The position numbers and the translations under genes were made by a program. A DNA stretch of 64,000 nt from Flammeovirga sp. EKP202 (GTDB taxonomy: Bacteria; Bacteroidota; Bacteroidia; Cytophagales; Flammeovirgaceae), in contig NZ_JACVVP010000028.1 in NCBI RefSeq assembly GCF_014534745.1, positions 29,766 through 93,765 of the forward strand, read 5' to 3'. This document shows positions 7,772 to 18,085 of this stretch, piece after piece. Each line of letters opens with the position of its first letter. Position 1 is the stretch's first letter. A model generated the notes under the pieces. That model was not told where the DNA came from. It worked only from the letters and a program-made list of their open reading frames with translations, and did not search any database.

Positions 7772-9454
7772 ATGACAAATAAAGATATTATTAAAAAGTT
7801 CCGTTTAACTACTTCATTAATGGAACTACACGGTGCTAATCCTTTCAAAACAAGAGCATATAGTTCAGCGATTCAAAGCATGGAAAATGCGGGTACACCA
7901 TTAATTTCATTAGATCAAGATGGTTTAATTGAAGTTGGGTTATCCAAAACAATGGCTGAAAAACTATTGGTTCTTTTTGAAACAGGAACTTTCAAAGAGT
8001 TAGAAGAACTGAAAGAAAAAACACCTGAAGGAGTCATTGAAATGATGGGATTGAGTGGGGTAGGACCTAAGAAAATTGCTACACTCTGGAAAGAATTGGA
8101 AATTGATTCTTTAGAGAAATTAAAAGCCGCTTGCGAAGAAAATAAAGTGCAAACATTAAAAGGTTTTGCTGCTAAAACAGAAGCTAAAATTCTTCAACAA
8201 GTACTTTTCTTACAGGAAAACCGTAAGAGAATGCATTATGCTAAAGCGGAAGTCGTAGCGAATGATTTTATTGATTTTCTTCAAACTAAAAATATTAAAG
8301 TAGCAACAGCAGGTGCTTTGTCATTACATAGAGAAGTAGTTGAAACCTTTCAATTTACAATTGCCGCTGAGAGTTCATCTCGTTTAATTGAAGACCTTAA
8401 AGATTACGATGGAGTATCAATTGATCTTGAGAGAAGTATCCCTTTAACGCTTAGAGGAACAATTGGAGAAAATGAGAGTGAGTTAGAAATTTTTGTTGCC
8501 TCTCCTGATGAGTTTTTAAAACTATCCTTTCAAAAAAGTGCGACTGTTCAGCACCTTCAATTACAAAAAGAAGGGAACATGTCATTGGCAGAAGTATTGA
8601 GAAAAGAAGAAGTAAATTCTGTAAAAGAGATATACGAAAAAGCGGGACTTCCATTTTTCCCTACACCGTTGAGAGAAGGTCTTTTTGATGAAGATTTTGT
8701 AAAAAATGGAATTCCAGAACTAGTACAGGATAGCGACCTTAAAGGATCTTTGCACAATCACTCTGATTACTCTGATGGGCAGAATACATTAAGAGAAATG
8801 GCTGTTTACTTAAAAGAGCAGGGGTATGAGTATTTGGGTATTTCTGATCACTCCAAAACTGCTTTTTATGCTAATGGTCTGTCTGTAGAAAGAATTGAAC
8901 AGCAGCACAAGGAAATTGATGAATTAAATAAGGAATTAGCTCCTTTCAAAATATTCAAAGGAATTGAATCTGATATTCTTTCTGATGGAAGTCTTGACTA
9001 TGATGATGATGTTTTAGCCACATTTGATTTTGTTGTTTCATCCATTCATTCGCCTTTGACCATGACTAAGGAAAAAGCAACCGAACGTCTCATCAAAGCC
9101 ATTGAACATCCTGCTACAACTATTCTGGGACATCCAACGGGAAGATTATTGCTTCGAAGAGAAGGCTACCCAATTGATCACAAAGCTGTCATTGATGCTT
9201 GTGCGAAACATGGTGTTGTCATTGAAATCAACTCTAGTCCATGGCGATTGGATTTAGATTGGAGATGGGCACATTATGCTTTGGAACAAGGTGTAAAACT
9301 CTCCTTAAACCCCGATGCCCACGCTGTTGAAGGATACGCTGATATGCATTATGGTTTACTTATAGGTCAGAAAGCAGGACTAACAAAAGACATGACTTTT
9401 AATGCACTTAGTCGAGAAGAAATTGAAGCCTATTTTCAATCAAGGAAAAAATAA
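7772..9454 (+). CDS. PolX-like protein: HhH plus PHP domain, degenerate polymerase site
   Basis: Full-length bacterial PolX layout in 560 residues: an N-terminal helix-hairpin-helix DNA-binding part (MGLSGVGPKKIATLW, 92-106), a central region corresponding to the family X polymerase palm, and a C-terminal PHP hydrolase. The PHP metal ligands are present: HNH (328-330), Asp359-His360, Glu399, His426, His454 and Asp515-His517. In the palm, the usual G-S-x-R-R-G and D-x-D nucleotidyl-transfer motifs are absent: the matching place reads GALSLHREVV...TFQF (181-195). It is therefore likely a DNA-binding PHP nuclease or phosphatase rather than a polymerase (inference). Monocistronic, with a strong terminator at 9475-9512. 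Confidence 0.9.
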   Translation: MTNKDIIKKFRLTTSLMELHGANPFKTRAYSSAIQSMENAGTPLISLDQDGLIEVGLSKTMAEKLLVLFETGTFKELEELKEKTPEGVIEMMGLSGVGPKKIATLWKELEIDSLEKLKAACEENKVQTLKGFAAKTEAKILQQVLFLQENRKRMHYAKAEVVANDFIDFLQTKNIKVATAGALSLHREVVETFQFTIAAESSSRLIEDLKDYDGVSIDLERSIPLTLRGTIGENESELEIFVASPDEFLKLSFQKSATVQHLQLQKEGNMSLAEVLRKEEVNSVKEIYEKAGLPFFPTPLREGLFDEDFVKNGIPELVQDSDLKGSLHNHSDYSDGQNTLREMAVYLKEQGYEYLGISDHSKTAFYANGLSVERIEQQHKEIDELNKELAPFKIFKGIESDILSDGSLDYDDDVLATFDFVVSSIHSPLTMTKEKATERLIKAIEHPATTILGHPTGRLLLRREGYPIDHKAVIDACAKHGVVIEINSSPWRLDLDWRWAHYALEQGVKLSLNPDAHAVEGYADMHYGLLIGQKAGLTKDMTFNALSREEIEAYFQSRKK

Positions 9455-9474
9455 AATAGTATAATTATTTATAT

Positions 9475-9512
9475 AAAAGCCGAAGTGAATGAAAGTTCAT
9501 TTCGGCTTTTTT
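9475..9512 (+). terminator. Strong intrinsic terminator after the PolX-like gene
   Basis: AAAAGCCGAAGTGAA (9475-9489) pairs with TTCATTTCGGCTTTT (9496-9510) with one mismatch, followed by a T-run. Confidence 0.9.
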
Positions 9513-9657
9513 GTATGTAATGTTTCATGAATTTAGTACATAAAAAGTACTTTATAAATAATTGATTTTAACATCTATAGAAATTGTAAGTAGATCGTAG
9601 GGGCCCTTTTTAAAAATGAGTATCTTATTGAACTAATTTTAGAGGCCCTTTTATTAC

Positions 9658-11277
9658 ATGTTAAAAACAGAAGAAACCAGCAAGTACATTGCTAAATTAC
9701 CAAGAGGAATTATAGGGGCTACGATTTTTGTAAGTATAGCCCCCCTGATATTACAGCTTACATTTTTTAATTTTGGAAATCCTTCAATTCATCATATCGA
9801 AGATTCAGTATTAGACAATGTAAGTGTTCGCTCTCTTATTTTTGAAGAGTATATTGGCTTTTTCGTTCATCTTATATTAGAATGGAGCGGTGTTACTATT
9901 GCCCTTTCTACAGCTGCCCTAAGTTTTATTCAATACAAGATGACAGGTAATACAACAGCACCAATCATAGGTATTGTACTCTTCTTTGCAGGATGTATGG
10001 ATGCCTTTCATACTTTGGCTGCTGCTAATATCATTGAATCCATTGCATTTAATGACAACTTTATTCCATTTACCTGGACCCTTTCAAGAATATTCAATGC
10101 AGCAATTCTATTGTTAGGAATAGCACTTGTCATCAACTACAATGATGTAATTCTTAAGTACAGAAAGAACCATATCATGTGGGTAATCTGCTTTATTGTC
10201 TTTATTATTACATATGGTATTGTACACTATTGTGCTGTTGCATCTGCTTTGCCTAATACCTATTACCCTAATTTTTGGATCAGCAGACCTTATGATATTA
10301 TTCCTTTAGTACTCTATGTTATACTTTTTACGATTCTTATTCCAACGCTCAAGAGAAAAGATCCAGGAGTATTTGTTGAGGCACTTTTGTGGAGTATGCT
10401 TCCTGCAATTGCAACCCAAATTCATATGGCTGTAGGGTCAGATAGACTTTTTGATGAACATTTTAACATTGCACACTTCTTAAAATCAATTTCATATGTT
10501 ATTCCATTTATAGGCATAATTATGGACTATATGTATATGTATCAATTAGATCATATAAGGATGGAAGAGATGGAAAAAGCTCAAAAAGTATTACAAGGAA
10601 AAAACAAAGAGCTTGAACAGTTTGCCTTTATCACATCCCATGACCTACAAGAGCCTCTTAGAACTATTTCAAGTTTTTCTGATTTACTACAAGAGCAAGA
10701 TCTATCTCAATTAGATAAGGAATCTAAAAGGTTTATTTATTATATTGGTCAGGCATCCAAAAGGATGTCAATGCTTATTCATGGACTTCTTGAATATTCG
10801 AGACTTGGTAAAAACAGAGAATTAAAAAAAGTAAACATTAATGAAATCCTAAGCCATGTTCAAGACGATATGCAAGTTGTCATCGAAGAAACTAATACCA
10901 TCATTGAATATGTTGATTTACCAGTCGTTTATGGCTATCCACTTGAGTTAAGACTATTATTCCAAAACTTGATTAGTAATGCTATTAAATTTAGAAAACC
11001 AACCGAAGCTCCTTTTATCAAAATATCATCTGCTCACATAGACGGTGAATGGATGTTTGGAATCCAAGACAATGGGGTTGGTATAGATGAGAAATTCCGA
11101 CAGAAAATCTTTATTATTTTTCAAAGACTCACCTCAAAAAGTGATGGTGAAGGTACAGGAATTGGACTAGCCCATTGCCAAAAAATTATTAACCTACACC
11201 ATGGACAAATCTGGGTAGAATCAGAAGTTGGCGTAGGTAGTACTTTTTATTTTACTATTAACACAGAAGAAGAATGA
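9658..11277 (+). CDS. Membrane sensor histidine kinase with MASE3-like input domain
   Basis: Sensor kinase of 539 residues. Residues 1-295 form about eight membrane helices with a CMDAFHTLAAANII segment (113-126) that resembles the D-x-x-HTL motif of the MASE3 membrane sensor domain (recollection). A short linker leads to the HisKA box EQFAFITSHDLQEPLRT with His328, then a HATPase domain with N-box LISNAIKFRKP, DNGVGI and GTGIGLAHCQKII. No phosphatase or receiver domain is fused; the single receiver encoded next door overlaps it by 4 nt. Two direct repeats of GGCCCTTTT (9602 and 9644) lie just ahead of the start. The signal is unknown. Confidence 0.92.
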   Translation: MLKTEETSKYIAKLPRGIIGATIFVSIAPLILQLTFFNFGNPSIHHIEDSVLDNVSVRSLIFEEYIGFFVHLILEWSGVTIALSTAALSFIQYKMTGNTTAPIIGIVLFFAGCMDAFHTLAAANIIESIAFNDNFIPFTWTLSRIFNAAILLLGIALVINYNDVILKYRKNHIMWVICFIVFIITYGIVHYCAVASALPNTYYPNFWISRPYDIIPLVLYVILFTILIPTLKRKDPGVFVEALLWSMLPAIATQIHMAVGSDRLFDEHFNIAHFLKSISYVIPFIGIIMDYMYMYQLDHIRMEEMEKAQKVLQGKNKELEQFAFITSHDLQEPLRTISSFSDLLQEQDLSQLDKESKRFIYYIGQASKRMSMLIHGLLEYSRLGKNRELKKVNINEILSHVQDDMQVVIEETNTIIEYVDLPVVYGYPLELRLLFQNLISNAIKFRKPTEAPFIKISSAHIDGEWMFGIQDNGVGIDEKFRQKIFIIFQRLTSKSDGEGTGIGLAHCQKIINLHHGQIWVESEVGVGSTFYFTINTEEE

Positions 11278-11687
11278 ACCGAGAAAAATTGAACCAAATA
11301 TTATTAATAGATGATGATGAACCTGTAAATTTTCTTCACGAAATGATCATTAAATCATCAAAGCTAACTGATGCTAAAATCGAAATAAAAATGCTAGCCC
11401 AACAAGGGCTTGATTTCCTTAAGAAGCAAATTATTGATGAAGATGAACCTCTATTGATCTTTTTAGATATTAATATGCCTAGGATGAATGGTTGGGAGTT
11501 TCTAGATGAGTTCGAAAGTATGCCTTCTGAACTTGTTGATAACACGATTGTAGTAATGCTCACAACCAGTTTAAATCCTGATGATAAAAGCAGAGGGGAG
11601 AAGCATCCAGCTGTCAAAAAATTCATGACTAAACCACTAACTAAAGATGGTTTTCAAAATGTATTAGAAGAATTTTTCCCAAATTAA
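11274..11687 (+). CDS. Single-domain response regulator (Rcp1-like)
   Basis: Stand-alone receiver of 137 residues with no output domain. It contains the acidic cluster IDDDEP (12-17), the phospho-acceptor Asp in FLDINMPRMNG (about residue 64), a Thr-Thr switch in VMLTTSLNP and the conserved Lys in MTKPLT. The pattern matches receivers that partner with phytochrome-type and MASE kinases. It overlaps the upstream kinase by 4 nt, so it is the likely acceptor in a phosphorelay. A shared hairpin terminator separates it from the convergent DUF5606 gene. Confidence 0.95.
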   Translation: MNREKLNQILLIDDDEPVNFLHEMIIKSSKLTDAKIEIKMLAQQGLDFLKKQIIDEDEPLLIFLDINMPRMNGWEFLDEFESMPSELVDNTIVVMLTTSLNPDDKSRGEKHPAVKKFMTKPLTKDGFQNVLEEFFPN

Positions 11688-11688
11688 A

Positions 11689-11720
11689 AGAGGCTTGAAA
11701 ATCATAGTTTTCAAGCCTCT
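11689..11720. terminator. Bidirectional hairpin terminator
   Basis: AGAGGCTTGAAAA (11689-11701) and TTTTCAAGCCTCT (11708-11720) form a perfect 13-bp stem with a 6-nt loop. The better T-tail is on the minus strand (TTTTAATTT), serving the DUF5606 gene. Confidence 0.85.
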
Positions 11721-11738
11721 CCATAGAAAGAATTACTA

Positions 11739-12182
11739 TTACTCAGCAGACGCTTCTTCGTCTTTTGATTCTTCTTCTGTATCTTCTAAAGCTTCAGGGT
11801 AGAACTCTGAAAGCTTATTGTACCATGTCACTAATTTTTTAATGTCAGAAGTATAAATACGATCCTGATCCCAGTTAGGTAACACTGAAGTAATGAAGTC
11901 TTCTAAATCGTCTTCACTTTTTGTATCTACATCAGTTAAAATACCTACACCAAATTTCGACTTGATCGATTGGAAAACTTCCTCTAAAGCTACTGATTCT
12001 TCAGCTTCTCCTGTCACATACATAGAAATCTCTTTTAAAATAGAGATTCTTTGACTTGCGTTCACAATAGTTTTCTTAGGCTTTACTTCTAAAGATTCTA
12101 CAATTACACCTGTACGTGATGGTTTTACAATCTTAAATAAGCCAGGTTTACCAGCAACTGAAGCAATATCTTTTAAATTCAT
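11739..12182 (-). CDS. DUF5606 family protein
   Basis: Small cytoplasmic protein of 147 residues, without signal peptide or membrane helix. The N-terminal half (MNLKDIASVAGKPGLFKIVK, then a strand with TGVIVESLE) matches, from memory, the DUF5606 domain found almost only in Bacteroidota. The C-terminal tail is highly acidic (residues 133-147). The function is unknown; the small beta-rich N-terminal domain is compatible with binding nucleic acid or protein. It lies downstream of rpoB on the same strand, but an rpoB terminator (12474-12505) and a 364-bp gap separate them, so it is probably transcribed on its own. Confidence 0.85.
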   Translation of the reverse strand: MNLKDIASVAGKPGLFKIVKPSRTGVIVESLEVKPKKTIVNASQRISILKEISMYVTGEAEESVALEEVFQSIKSKFGVGILTDVDTKSEDDLEDFITSVLPNWDQDRIYTSDIKKLVTWYNKLSEFYPEALEDTEEESKDEEASAE

Positions 12183-12546
12183 ATTTAATTATTTTATATC
12201 ATTACATTCATGTTCTCTACGATTTATACAATAATAGAGTTCATGGACTTACCGATTTTTCTTATCAAAAATGCTACGCAATTTAATAAATCATCTTATG
12301 ATTTCTCAATAAATAGCTGTCATTAATTATTAACCTATGCTTGATTAATGCGTTTTTTCGCAAGTTTTAGGTCATTAGAAATAGATAGTATTATTGTTAA
12401 AGCAGTAAATGATCAATTGATGGGAGTAAATATTCAACAAAACACACACAATATCAGAATACTCAAAATGTGAAAAAACCCATGGAGAGAACTCCACAGG
12501 TTTTTCATATATACATTTTGGCTTTTTAGTCTTGTCGAGACCAGAA
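12183..12546. other. Gap between DUF5606 gene and rpoB
   Basis: 364 bp without a coding frame. It contains the rpoB terminator (12474-12505) and must hold the DUF5606 promoter. I see no rpoC start, repeat or structured RNA here. Confidence 0.6.
12474..12505 (-). terminator. rpoB terminator
   Basis: AAAAACC / GGTTTTT closes an inner TGGAG-AGAA-CTCCA hairpin across a 2x2 internal loop, with T-runs on both strands. Its position about 40 nt after the rpoB stop shows that transcription is not meant to continue into rpoC. Confidence 0.8.
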
Positions 12547-15500
12547 TTACTGTAGCGTAATCTCTAGTGCTAAACCGCGAAGTTCGTGCACCAATACGTT
12601 GAATGATTCTGGAACGTTTGGATTCGGCATATTGTCACCTTTAACAATTGCCTCGTATGCTTTCGCACGTCCTTGAACATCATCAGACTTCACAGTTAAG
12701 ATTTCACGAAGTACATTAGCTGCACCGAATGCCTCTAATGCCCAAACTTCCATCTCACCGAAACGCTGACCACCAAACTGTGCCTTACCACCTAATGGCT
12801 GTTGAGTAATCAACGAGTAAGGTCCAATAGAACGGGCGTGCATCTTATCATCAACTAAGTGACCTAGTTTAAGCATGTACATCACACCAACAGAAACTCT
12901 TTGGTGGAATGGGTCACCTGTTAAACCATCATATAATTGAGCACGACCAAAGTCAGGTAAACCTGCTTCTTTCAATTCTGCTACTACTTCTTCTTCAGAA
13001 GCACCATCAAAGATTGGAGTCGCATATTTTCTACCCATTTTCAAACCAGCCCAACCTAGAACAGTTTCATAGATCTGACCGATGTTCATACGTGAAGGTA
13101 CACCTAGAGGGTTCAAACAGATATCCATTGGAGTACCGTCCTCTAAGAATGGCATATCCTCTTCAGGAACGATCTTCGCAACAACACCCTTGTTACCGTG
13201 ACGACCGGCCATCTTATCACCTACTTTCAATTTACGACGCTTAGCGATGTAAACTTTAGCAAGCTTCACGATACCTGTTGGTAATTCGTCACCTACTTCT
13301 AGTGTAAATCTATCACGCTTGAAGTAACCCGTTACTTCGTTACGAGCATTCACGTAGTTCTTCACAGTTGAACGTACTAATTCGTTGATACGAGTATCAG
13401 ACGTCCAGTTGTCTAAGATAAGGTCACCGATTAGGTTCACTTCCTCAGGAACTGCATAACTTGAATCATCACGGAATGGGTTCTCTCCAGAGAAGATGTT
13501 TTCAGCGATGTTGGCATCAGAGAAAGTAACTCCTTTGCTCATCACTTCTTGACCGAATTTATGGAATACGCCTTCACAAGTCATACCATCCAATAACTCA
13601 ATCAATTTAGACATCATCTTATTCTCTAAGCCTTTCAAGTCGCGTGAGTATTGCTTTTTCAACAACTCAACTTCTTTCTTAGCTTTAGCACGCATCTCTT
13701 TGTCTTTCTTAGGACGAGCAAATAGACGAGTGTCGATTACTGTACCAATTAAAGATGGAGAAGCTTTTAATGAAGCGTCTTTTACATCACCTGCTTTATC
13801 ACCGAAGATAGCACGTAATAATTTCTCTTCTGGAGTTGGATCTGATTCTCCTTTAGGAGTAATCTTACCAATTAAGATATCACCAGGACGAACACGTGAA
13901 CCTACACGGATAATACCGTTTTCGTCAAGGTTTTTCACTGCGTCTTCACCAACGTTAGGGATTTCAGAAGTTAATTCTTCCTCACCACGCTTAGTGTCAC
14001 GCACTTCTAATTCATGTTCAACAATGTGAAGTGATGTATAAACGTCATTACGTACTACACGCTCTGAGATTACAATCGCATCCTCAAAGTTATATCCCTG
14101 CCAAGGCATGAAGGCTACTAGTAAGTTTTTACCAATTGCCAATTCACCATTTTCAGTAGAATAACCTTCAGAAAGAACGTCACCTTGTTTTACTCTGTCC
14201 CCTTTCTTTACGATAGGGCGCATGTTCATACAAGTATCCTGGTTTGTTCTACGGAACTTCACCAAGTTGTGTGATTTTACATCGTCTTCGAAAGTAGCTA
14301 ACTTTTCGTCCTCTGTAAGATCATATCTCATATGAATACCATTCGCATCAACTGTATCTACCACACCGTCTTTCTCTGCAAGAACTACAGTACGAGAGTC
14401 AATTGCTACGTTTCTTTCCAAACCAGTACCTACGATTGGAGCTTCAGGCTTCAATAATGGCACGGCTTGACGCTGCATGTTGGATCCCATCAATGCACGG
14501 TTGGCATCATCATGCTCTAAGAAAGGAATCAATGATGCGGCAATCGATACAATTTGGTTTGGAGCAACGTCCATATATTGGATGTCTTCTGGCGCTTTAA
14601 GCGGGAAGTCACCCTCGTAACGTACTTTTACAAACTCTTCAGTGAAGCGGTTGTTCTCATCTAAGTCAGTCTTAGCTTGAGCGATGAATTTATCATCTTC
14701 CTCTTCAGCAGAAATATAAGTAACGTTATTGTCTTCAATGTCAACGATACCATCTGTAACTTTACGGTAAGGAGTCTCAATGAATCCCATGCTGTTTACT
14801 TTAGCATATACCGTAAGAGATGAAATCAGACCAATGTTTGGACCTTCTGGTGTCTCAATAGTACACAGACGGCCATAGTGAGTGTAGTGAACGTCACGAA
14901 CCTCGAAACCTGCACGCTCTCTTGATAAACCACCTGGTCCTAATGCTGAGATACGACGCTTGTGCGTTACCTCTGCAAGAGGGTTAGTCTGGTCCATGAA
15001 CTGAGATAGCTGGTTGGTACCGAAGAACGAGTTAATCACTGATGATAACGTACGAGCATTTACCAAATCAACTGGCTTAAAGTCTTCGTTATCACGAACG
15101 TTCATACGCTCTTTAATAGTACGTGCCATACGAGCTAAACCTACTCCGAATTGAGAGTAAAGTTGCTCACCCACCGTACGGATACGACGGTTTGACAAGT
15201 GGTCAATATCATCAACTACTGTTTTAGAGTTGATCAAGTGGATCAAGTGCTTGATGATTTTGACAATATCTTCTTTAGTCAGTACGCGCACTTCCATGCC
15301 TGTCTCCGACTGTAACTTACGGTTAAGTTTGTAACGACCTACTTCACCTAAATCGTAACGTTTGTCTGAGAAGAACAAGTTGTTGATAATATCACGTGCA
15401 GTCTGATCATCAGGAGCCTCAGTGTTACGAAGTTGACGGTAGATTTGGTGTACCGCTTCTTTCTCTGAGTTTGAATTATCTTTTGCTAATGTATCGAAGA

Positions 15501-16419
15501 TGATACGGAAATCGTTGATGTTGATATCTTTTCTATGAACGATCACAGAGTTAACACCTGCATCTTCGATCAATTCAAGATCTTCCTCAGAGATGATATG
15601 ATCACGCTCTAAGATAACATCGTTACGGTCGATAGAAACTACCTCACCTGTATCCTCATCTACGAAGTCTTCTGTCCATGTTTTAAGAACACGAGCAGCC
15701 AATGTTCTATTCTCTAACTGAGCAAGGTTTGTTTTATTTACCTCGATTTCCTCAGAAAGTTCGAATAGATCTAAGATGTCTTTGTCTGATCCATAACCGA
15801 TCGAACGAAGAAGCATCGTCACTGGGAATTTCTTTTTACGGTCGATATAAGCATACATCACGTTGTTAACGTCAGTTGCAAATTCGATCCATGATCCTTT
15901 GAAAGGAATTACTCTTGCTGAGTAAAGTTTAGTACCGTTAGTGTGTTTTGATTGAGCAAAGAACACACCTGGAGATCTGTGTAACTGAGAAACGATTACA
16001 CGTTCTGCACCATTAACTACAAACGATCCACGAGGAGTCATGTAAGGAATGTTTCCTAAGAACACATCTTGTTCGATGGTTTCAAAATCCTCGTTATCTT
16101 CGTCGCTACAAGAAAGCTTTAACTTAGCTTTTAAAGGTACACTAAAAGTCAAACCTCTTTCTACACACTCATCAACAGTGTATTTTGGAGGATCAATTGT
16201 ATAATCAATAAATTCCAAATTAAAGTTCTCACGAGAATCTGTAATTGGAAAATTCTCCATGAATACTTTGTAAAGACCTTCATCTTCACGTAATTCTGGT
16301 GGAGTGTCGATTTGGAAGAAATTGTGGAAAGACTTAAACTGTACATCTAAGAAGTCTGGGTAACCCAGTACTCTTTTTGCTGATGCAAAATTCTTTCTAC
16401 CGTTCTTGAATGTTGCCAA
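12547..16419 (-). CDS. rpoB: DNA-directed RNA polymerase subunit beta
   Basis: Catalytic beta subunit, 1290 residues, full length. Hallmarks include the rifampicin-pocket segment around residues 463-515 ([20 protein letters not shown], then ISALGPGGL), the [10 protein letters not shown] catalytic segment, and the C-terminal [20 protein letters not shown] clamp motif. The positions that usually mutate to rifampicin resistance carry the sensitive-type residues (D in MDQ, H in THK, S in ISAL). Neither rplJ/rplL upstream nor rpoC downstream is present: the gene is flanked by a TlpA-like gene and by a terminator plus DUF5606. A TATATTTG box at 16563-16570 (minus) may be its -7 element, giving a long 5' UTR of about 140 nt. 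Confidence 0.99.
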   Translation of the reverse strand: MATFKNGRKNFASAKRVLGYPDFLDVQFKSFHNFFQIDTPPELREDEGLYKVFMENFPITDSRENFNLEFIDYTIDPPKYTVDECVERGLTFSVPLKAKLKLSCSDEDNEDFETIEQDVFLGNIPYMTPRGSFVVNGAERVIVSQLHRSPGVFFAQSKHTNGTKLYSARVIPFKGSWIEFATDVNNVMYAYIDRKKKFPVTMLLRSIGYGSDKDILDLFELSEEIEVNKTNLAQLENRTLAARVLKTWTEDFVDEDTGEVVSIDRNDVILERDHIISEEDLELIEDAGVNSVIVHRKDININDFRIIFDTLAKDNSNSEKEAVHQIYRQLRNTEAPDDQTARDIINNLFFSDKRYDLGEVGRYKLNRKLQSETGMEVRVLTKEDIVKIIKHLIHLINSKTVVDDIDHLSNRRIRTVGEQLYSQFGVGLARMARTIKERMNVRDNEDFKPVDLVNARTLSSVINSFFGTNQLSQFMDQTNPLAEVTHKRRISALGPGGLSRERAGFEVRDVHYTHYGRLCTIETPEGPNIGLISSLTVYAKVNSMGFIETPYRKVTDGIVDIEDNNVTYISAEEEDDKFIAQAKTDLDENNRFTEEFVKVRYEGDFPLKAPEDIQYMDVAPNQIVSIAASLIPFLEHDDANRALMGSNMQRQAVPLLKPEAPIVGTGLERNVAIDSRTVVLAEKDGVVDTVDANGIHMRYDLTEDEKLATFEDDVKSHNLVKFRRTNQDTCMNMRPIVKKGDRVKQGDVLSEGYSTENGELAIGKNLLVAFMPWQGYNFEDAIVISERVVRNDVYTSLHIVEHELEVRDTKRGEEELTSEIPNVGEDAVKNLDENGIIRVGSRVRPGDILIGKITPKGESDPTPEEKLLRAIFGDKAGDVKDASLKASPSLIGTVIDTRLFARPKKDKEMRAKAKKEVELLKKQYSRDLKGLENKMMSKLIELLDGMTCEGVFHKFGQEVMSKGVTFSDANIAENIFSGENPFRDDSSYAVPEEVNLIGDLILDNWTSDTRINELVRSTVKNYVNARNEVTGYFKRDRFTLEVGDELPTGIVKLAKVYIAKRRKLKVGDKMAGRHGNKGVVAKIVPEEDMPFLEDGTPMDICLNPLGVPSRMNIGQIYETVLGWAGLKMGRKYATPIFDGASEEEVVAELKEAGLPDFGRAQLYDGLTGDPFHQRVSVGVMYMLKLGHLVDDKMHARSIGPYSLITQQPLGGKAQFGGQRFGEMEVWALEAFGAANVLREILTVKSDDVQGRAKAYEAIVKGDNMPNPNVPESFNVLVHELRGLALEITLQ

Positions 16420-16562
16420 GGTGGTATTCTTTTTTAAGTTTCAAAAACTATCTGCTTATATGGTATCTCGTACCATCCTAAACAGAGGCGCCAAAATGTA
16501 AATTATTGCAAGTAAATAGACTATTTTGCCCGATGCAAATAATATATTTTACATGCAACTTG

Positions 16563-16570
16563 CAAATATA
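16563..16570 (-). promoter_or_regulatory. Candidate rpoB promoter -7 box
   Basis: TATATTTG on the minus strand fits TAnnTTTG exactly; no convincing -33 TTG is seen, so support is partial. The 220-bp gap upstream of rpoB holds no other clear signal. Confidence 0.35.
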
Positions 16571-16641
16571 GACAAAAGTTACTAAAGTCATACTCTTATT
16601 GGCATAAGTTTTATCAACAATACTAAATAACTTAAGAAATG

Positions 16642-17232
16642 TCATTGTATTGTTAGCATATTTATAAAACTATCTGAATAATAGTTTGCTAAACCTTGAT
16701 GTTTAAAGATTACTTCTCCTTTTTCATTAATTACATAAGTAGAAGGAATGCTATTACTTTGAAAAATGGAAGGAGTAGAGGTGATTCTTCTGTAAATTGG
16801 AAAACTATACCCCTTTCTTTTCAAAAATTTTTCGGCTTTCAGCTTATCTTCGTCCACATTCAACATAATAAAAACTACATTATCATCTCCTTTAAAATGC
16901 TGATACAGTTTTTCAATACTAGGCATTTCTGCTATGCAAGGGGGACACCATGATGCCCACACATTTAGAAAAACCTTTTTGCCTTTGAATGCTGAAAAGT
17001 CTATCCTCTCACCGGATTCAAACTCTTCCAATTTCCAATTATAATCTGTCTTACCAACATATTCTTCAGAAGAAGAGGCATTCATTAACCCTGTCATTAA
17101 TAGACCTCTCTGTATAAGAGCAGATACTTCTGGTAAGGCTCCTGTAATATAAAGTCCTCCTAAAAGAATAACGAAAAATCCCCATGATTTTAATTCTTTA
17201 ATGATAGACTGTTTTGAAATATTCATATTCAA
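16642..17232 (-). CDS. TlpA-like membrane-anchored thioredoxin-fold protein
   Basis: Periplasm-facing thiol:disulfide oxidoreductase, 196 residues. An N-terminal membrane anchor (about 17-34) precedes a TlpA/AhpC-TSA-type thioredoxin fold: FLNVWASWCPPCIAEMPS with redox Cys96 and Cys99, and the cis-Pro loop SIPSTYVIN. Such proteins reduce apocytochromes or other exported proteins; the partner here is unknown. Two possible starts lie two codons apart (MNMN). The upstream gene on the same strand encodes a Spy-like periplasmic protein, but a terminator at 17414-17449 makes separate transcription likely. Confidence 0.9.
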   Translation of the reverse strand: MNMNISKQSIIKELKSWGFFVILLGGLYITGALPEVSALIQRGLLMTGLMNASSSEEYVGKTDYNWKLEEFESGERIDFSAFKGKKVFLNVWASWCPPCIAEMPSIEKLYQHFKGDDNVVFIMLNVDEDKLKAEKFLKRKGYSFPIYRRITSTPSIFQSNSIPSTYVINEKGEVIFKHQGLANYYSDSFINMLTIQ

Positions 17233-17413
17233 AATAATTATTCAAACCGCTTATTCAGTTGTTCCGTAATTTCTAATAAAAAAATACATGTAATGTAGAA
17301 ACACACATTAGACGTTCTTGTTGTAATTTACTTACAAATACGAAACTACTTTAGAAAGTAAAATAAGTACTAAGACAAAATTATTTATCATCTACTTTAG
17401 TTCTTAAAAACGA

Positions 17414-17449
17414 AAACCTCAATATCTTTTCTATCAGACATTGAGGTTT
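17414..17449 (-). terminator. Terminator after the Spy-like gene
   Basis: AAACCTCAAT (17414-17423) and ATTGAGGTTT (17440-17449) form a perfect 10-bp stem, with a T-rich tail (TTTTCGTTTTT) on the minus strand. Confidence 0.85.
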
Positions 17450-17475
17450 CTTATAACTTTAGAGTATCAAAATAA

Positions 17476-17940
17476 CTACTTCTTACTTTGTACTACAGGT
17501 AATTCACTTAATATTTGAGTTTTTAAGAAACTGTTTACCAATTCATTTAATTGATAAAAACGAGCTACTGTTTTAGGTGATAACTCTTTTTGCATCATCT
17601 TGATATGCTTTTTCTTCAACTTTAAGTTTTTCTGTTGAATCACCATTAGTTCATTGACCATGTTTAATGCTTCTTCATCAGTGATTCCATCAGTTTCACT
17701 TATTAACTCCTCAAATAATTTTGTTTTTTCTCTTGATAACTCCGAATTATCTAATTCAAATTTATCATATAACTGCCAGAATTTTGTCGCTTCTTCCAGA
17801 GATAAATCCATATTCTCCATAAAGAAAATTCTTTTCTCTGTCTTTATAACTGACTTAATTGTTTCAGCATCTATATTCTGTGCGTTAACCATCATTGATG
17901 TCCCCAAAAGAAGAGATGCTATTATTAATAATTTTTTCAT
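17476..17940 (-). CDS. Small periplasmic Spy/CpxP-like helical protein
   Basis: Exported 154-residue protein with a signal peptide (cleavage near NAQ, residue 21). The mature part is all-helical and charged, with a segment MDLSLEEATKFWQLYDKFEL that recalls the L-T-x-E-E-A-x-x-F-W motif of Bacteroidota proteins annotated as Spy/CpxP-like or as sensors of ECF sigma factors. A chaperone or stress-sensing role is inferred from that resemblance only. It has its own terminator and is upstream of the TlpA-like gene on the same strand. Confidence 0.6.
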   Translation of the reverse strand: MKKLLIIASLLLGTSMMVNAQNIDAETIKSVIKTEKRIFFMENMDLSLEEATKFWQLYDKFELDNSELSREKTKLFEELISETDGITDEEALNMVNELMVIQQKNLKLKKKHIKMMQKELSPKTVARFYQLNELVNSFLKTQILSELPVVQSKK

Positions 17941-18085
17941 TATTGTAGATCGTGCTTAAAATTCGTTTTATAACTCTTTAATACTCAAAGGAACAAATAA
18001 GGTTACAGCGTTTCCTTAATTATATTCCTTAAAAACTCAGATTCAATCATTTAGAATAGAAAATTAATTAGTCATTGCTCCCAAA

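Noticed and set aside
12909..15600. Open frames on the plus strand inside rpoB
   Set aside because: They lie antisense to a highly conserved essential gene and show no coding-like composition; shadows.
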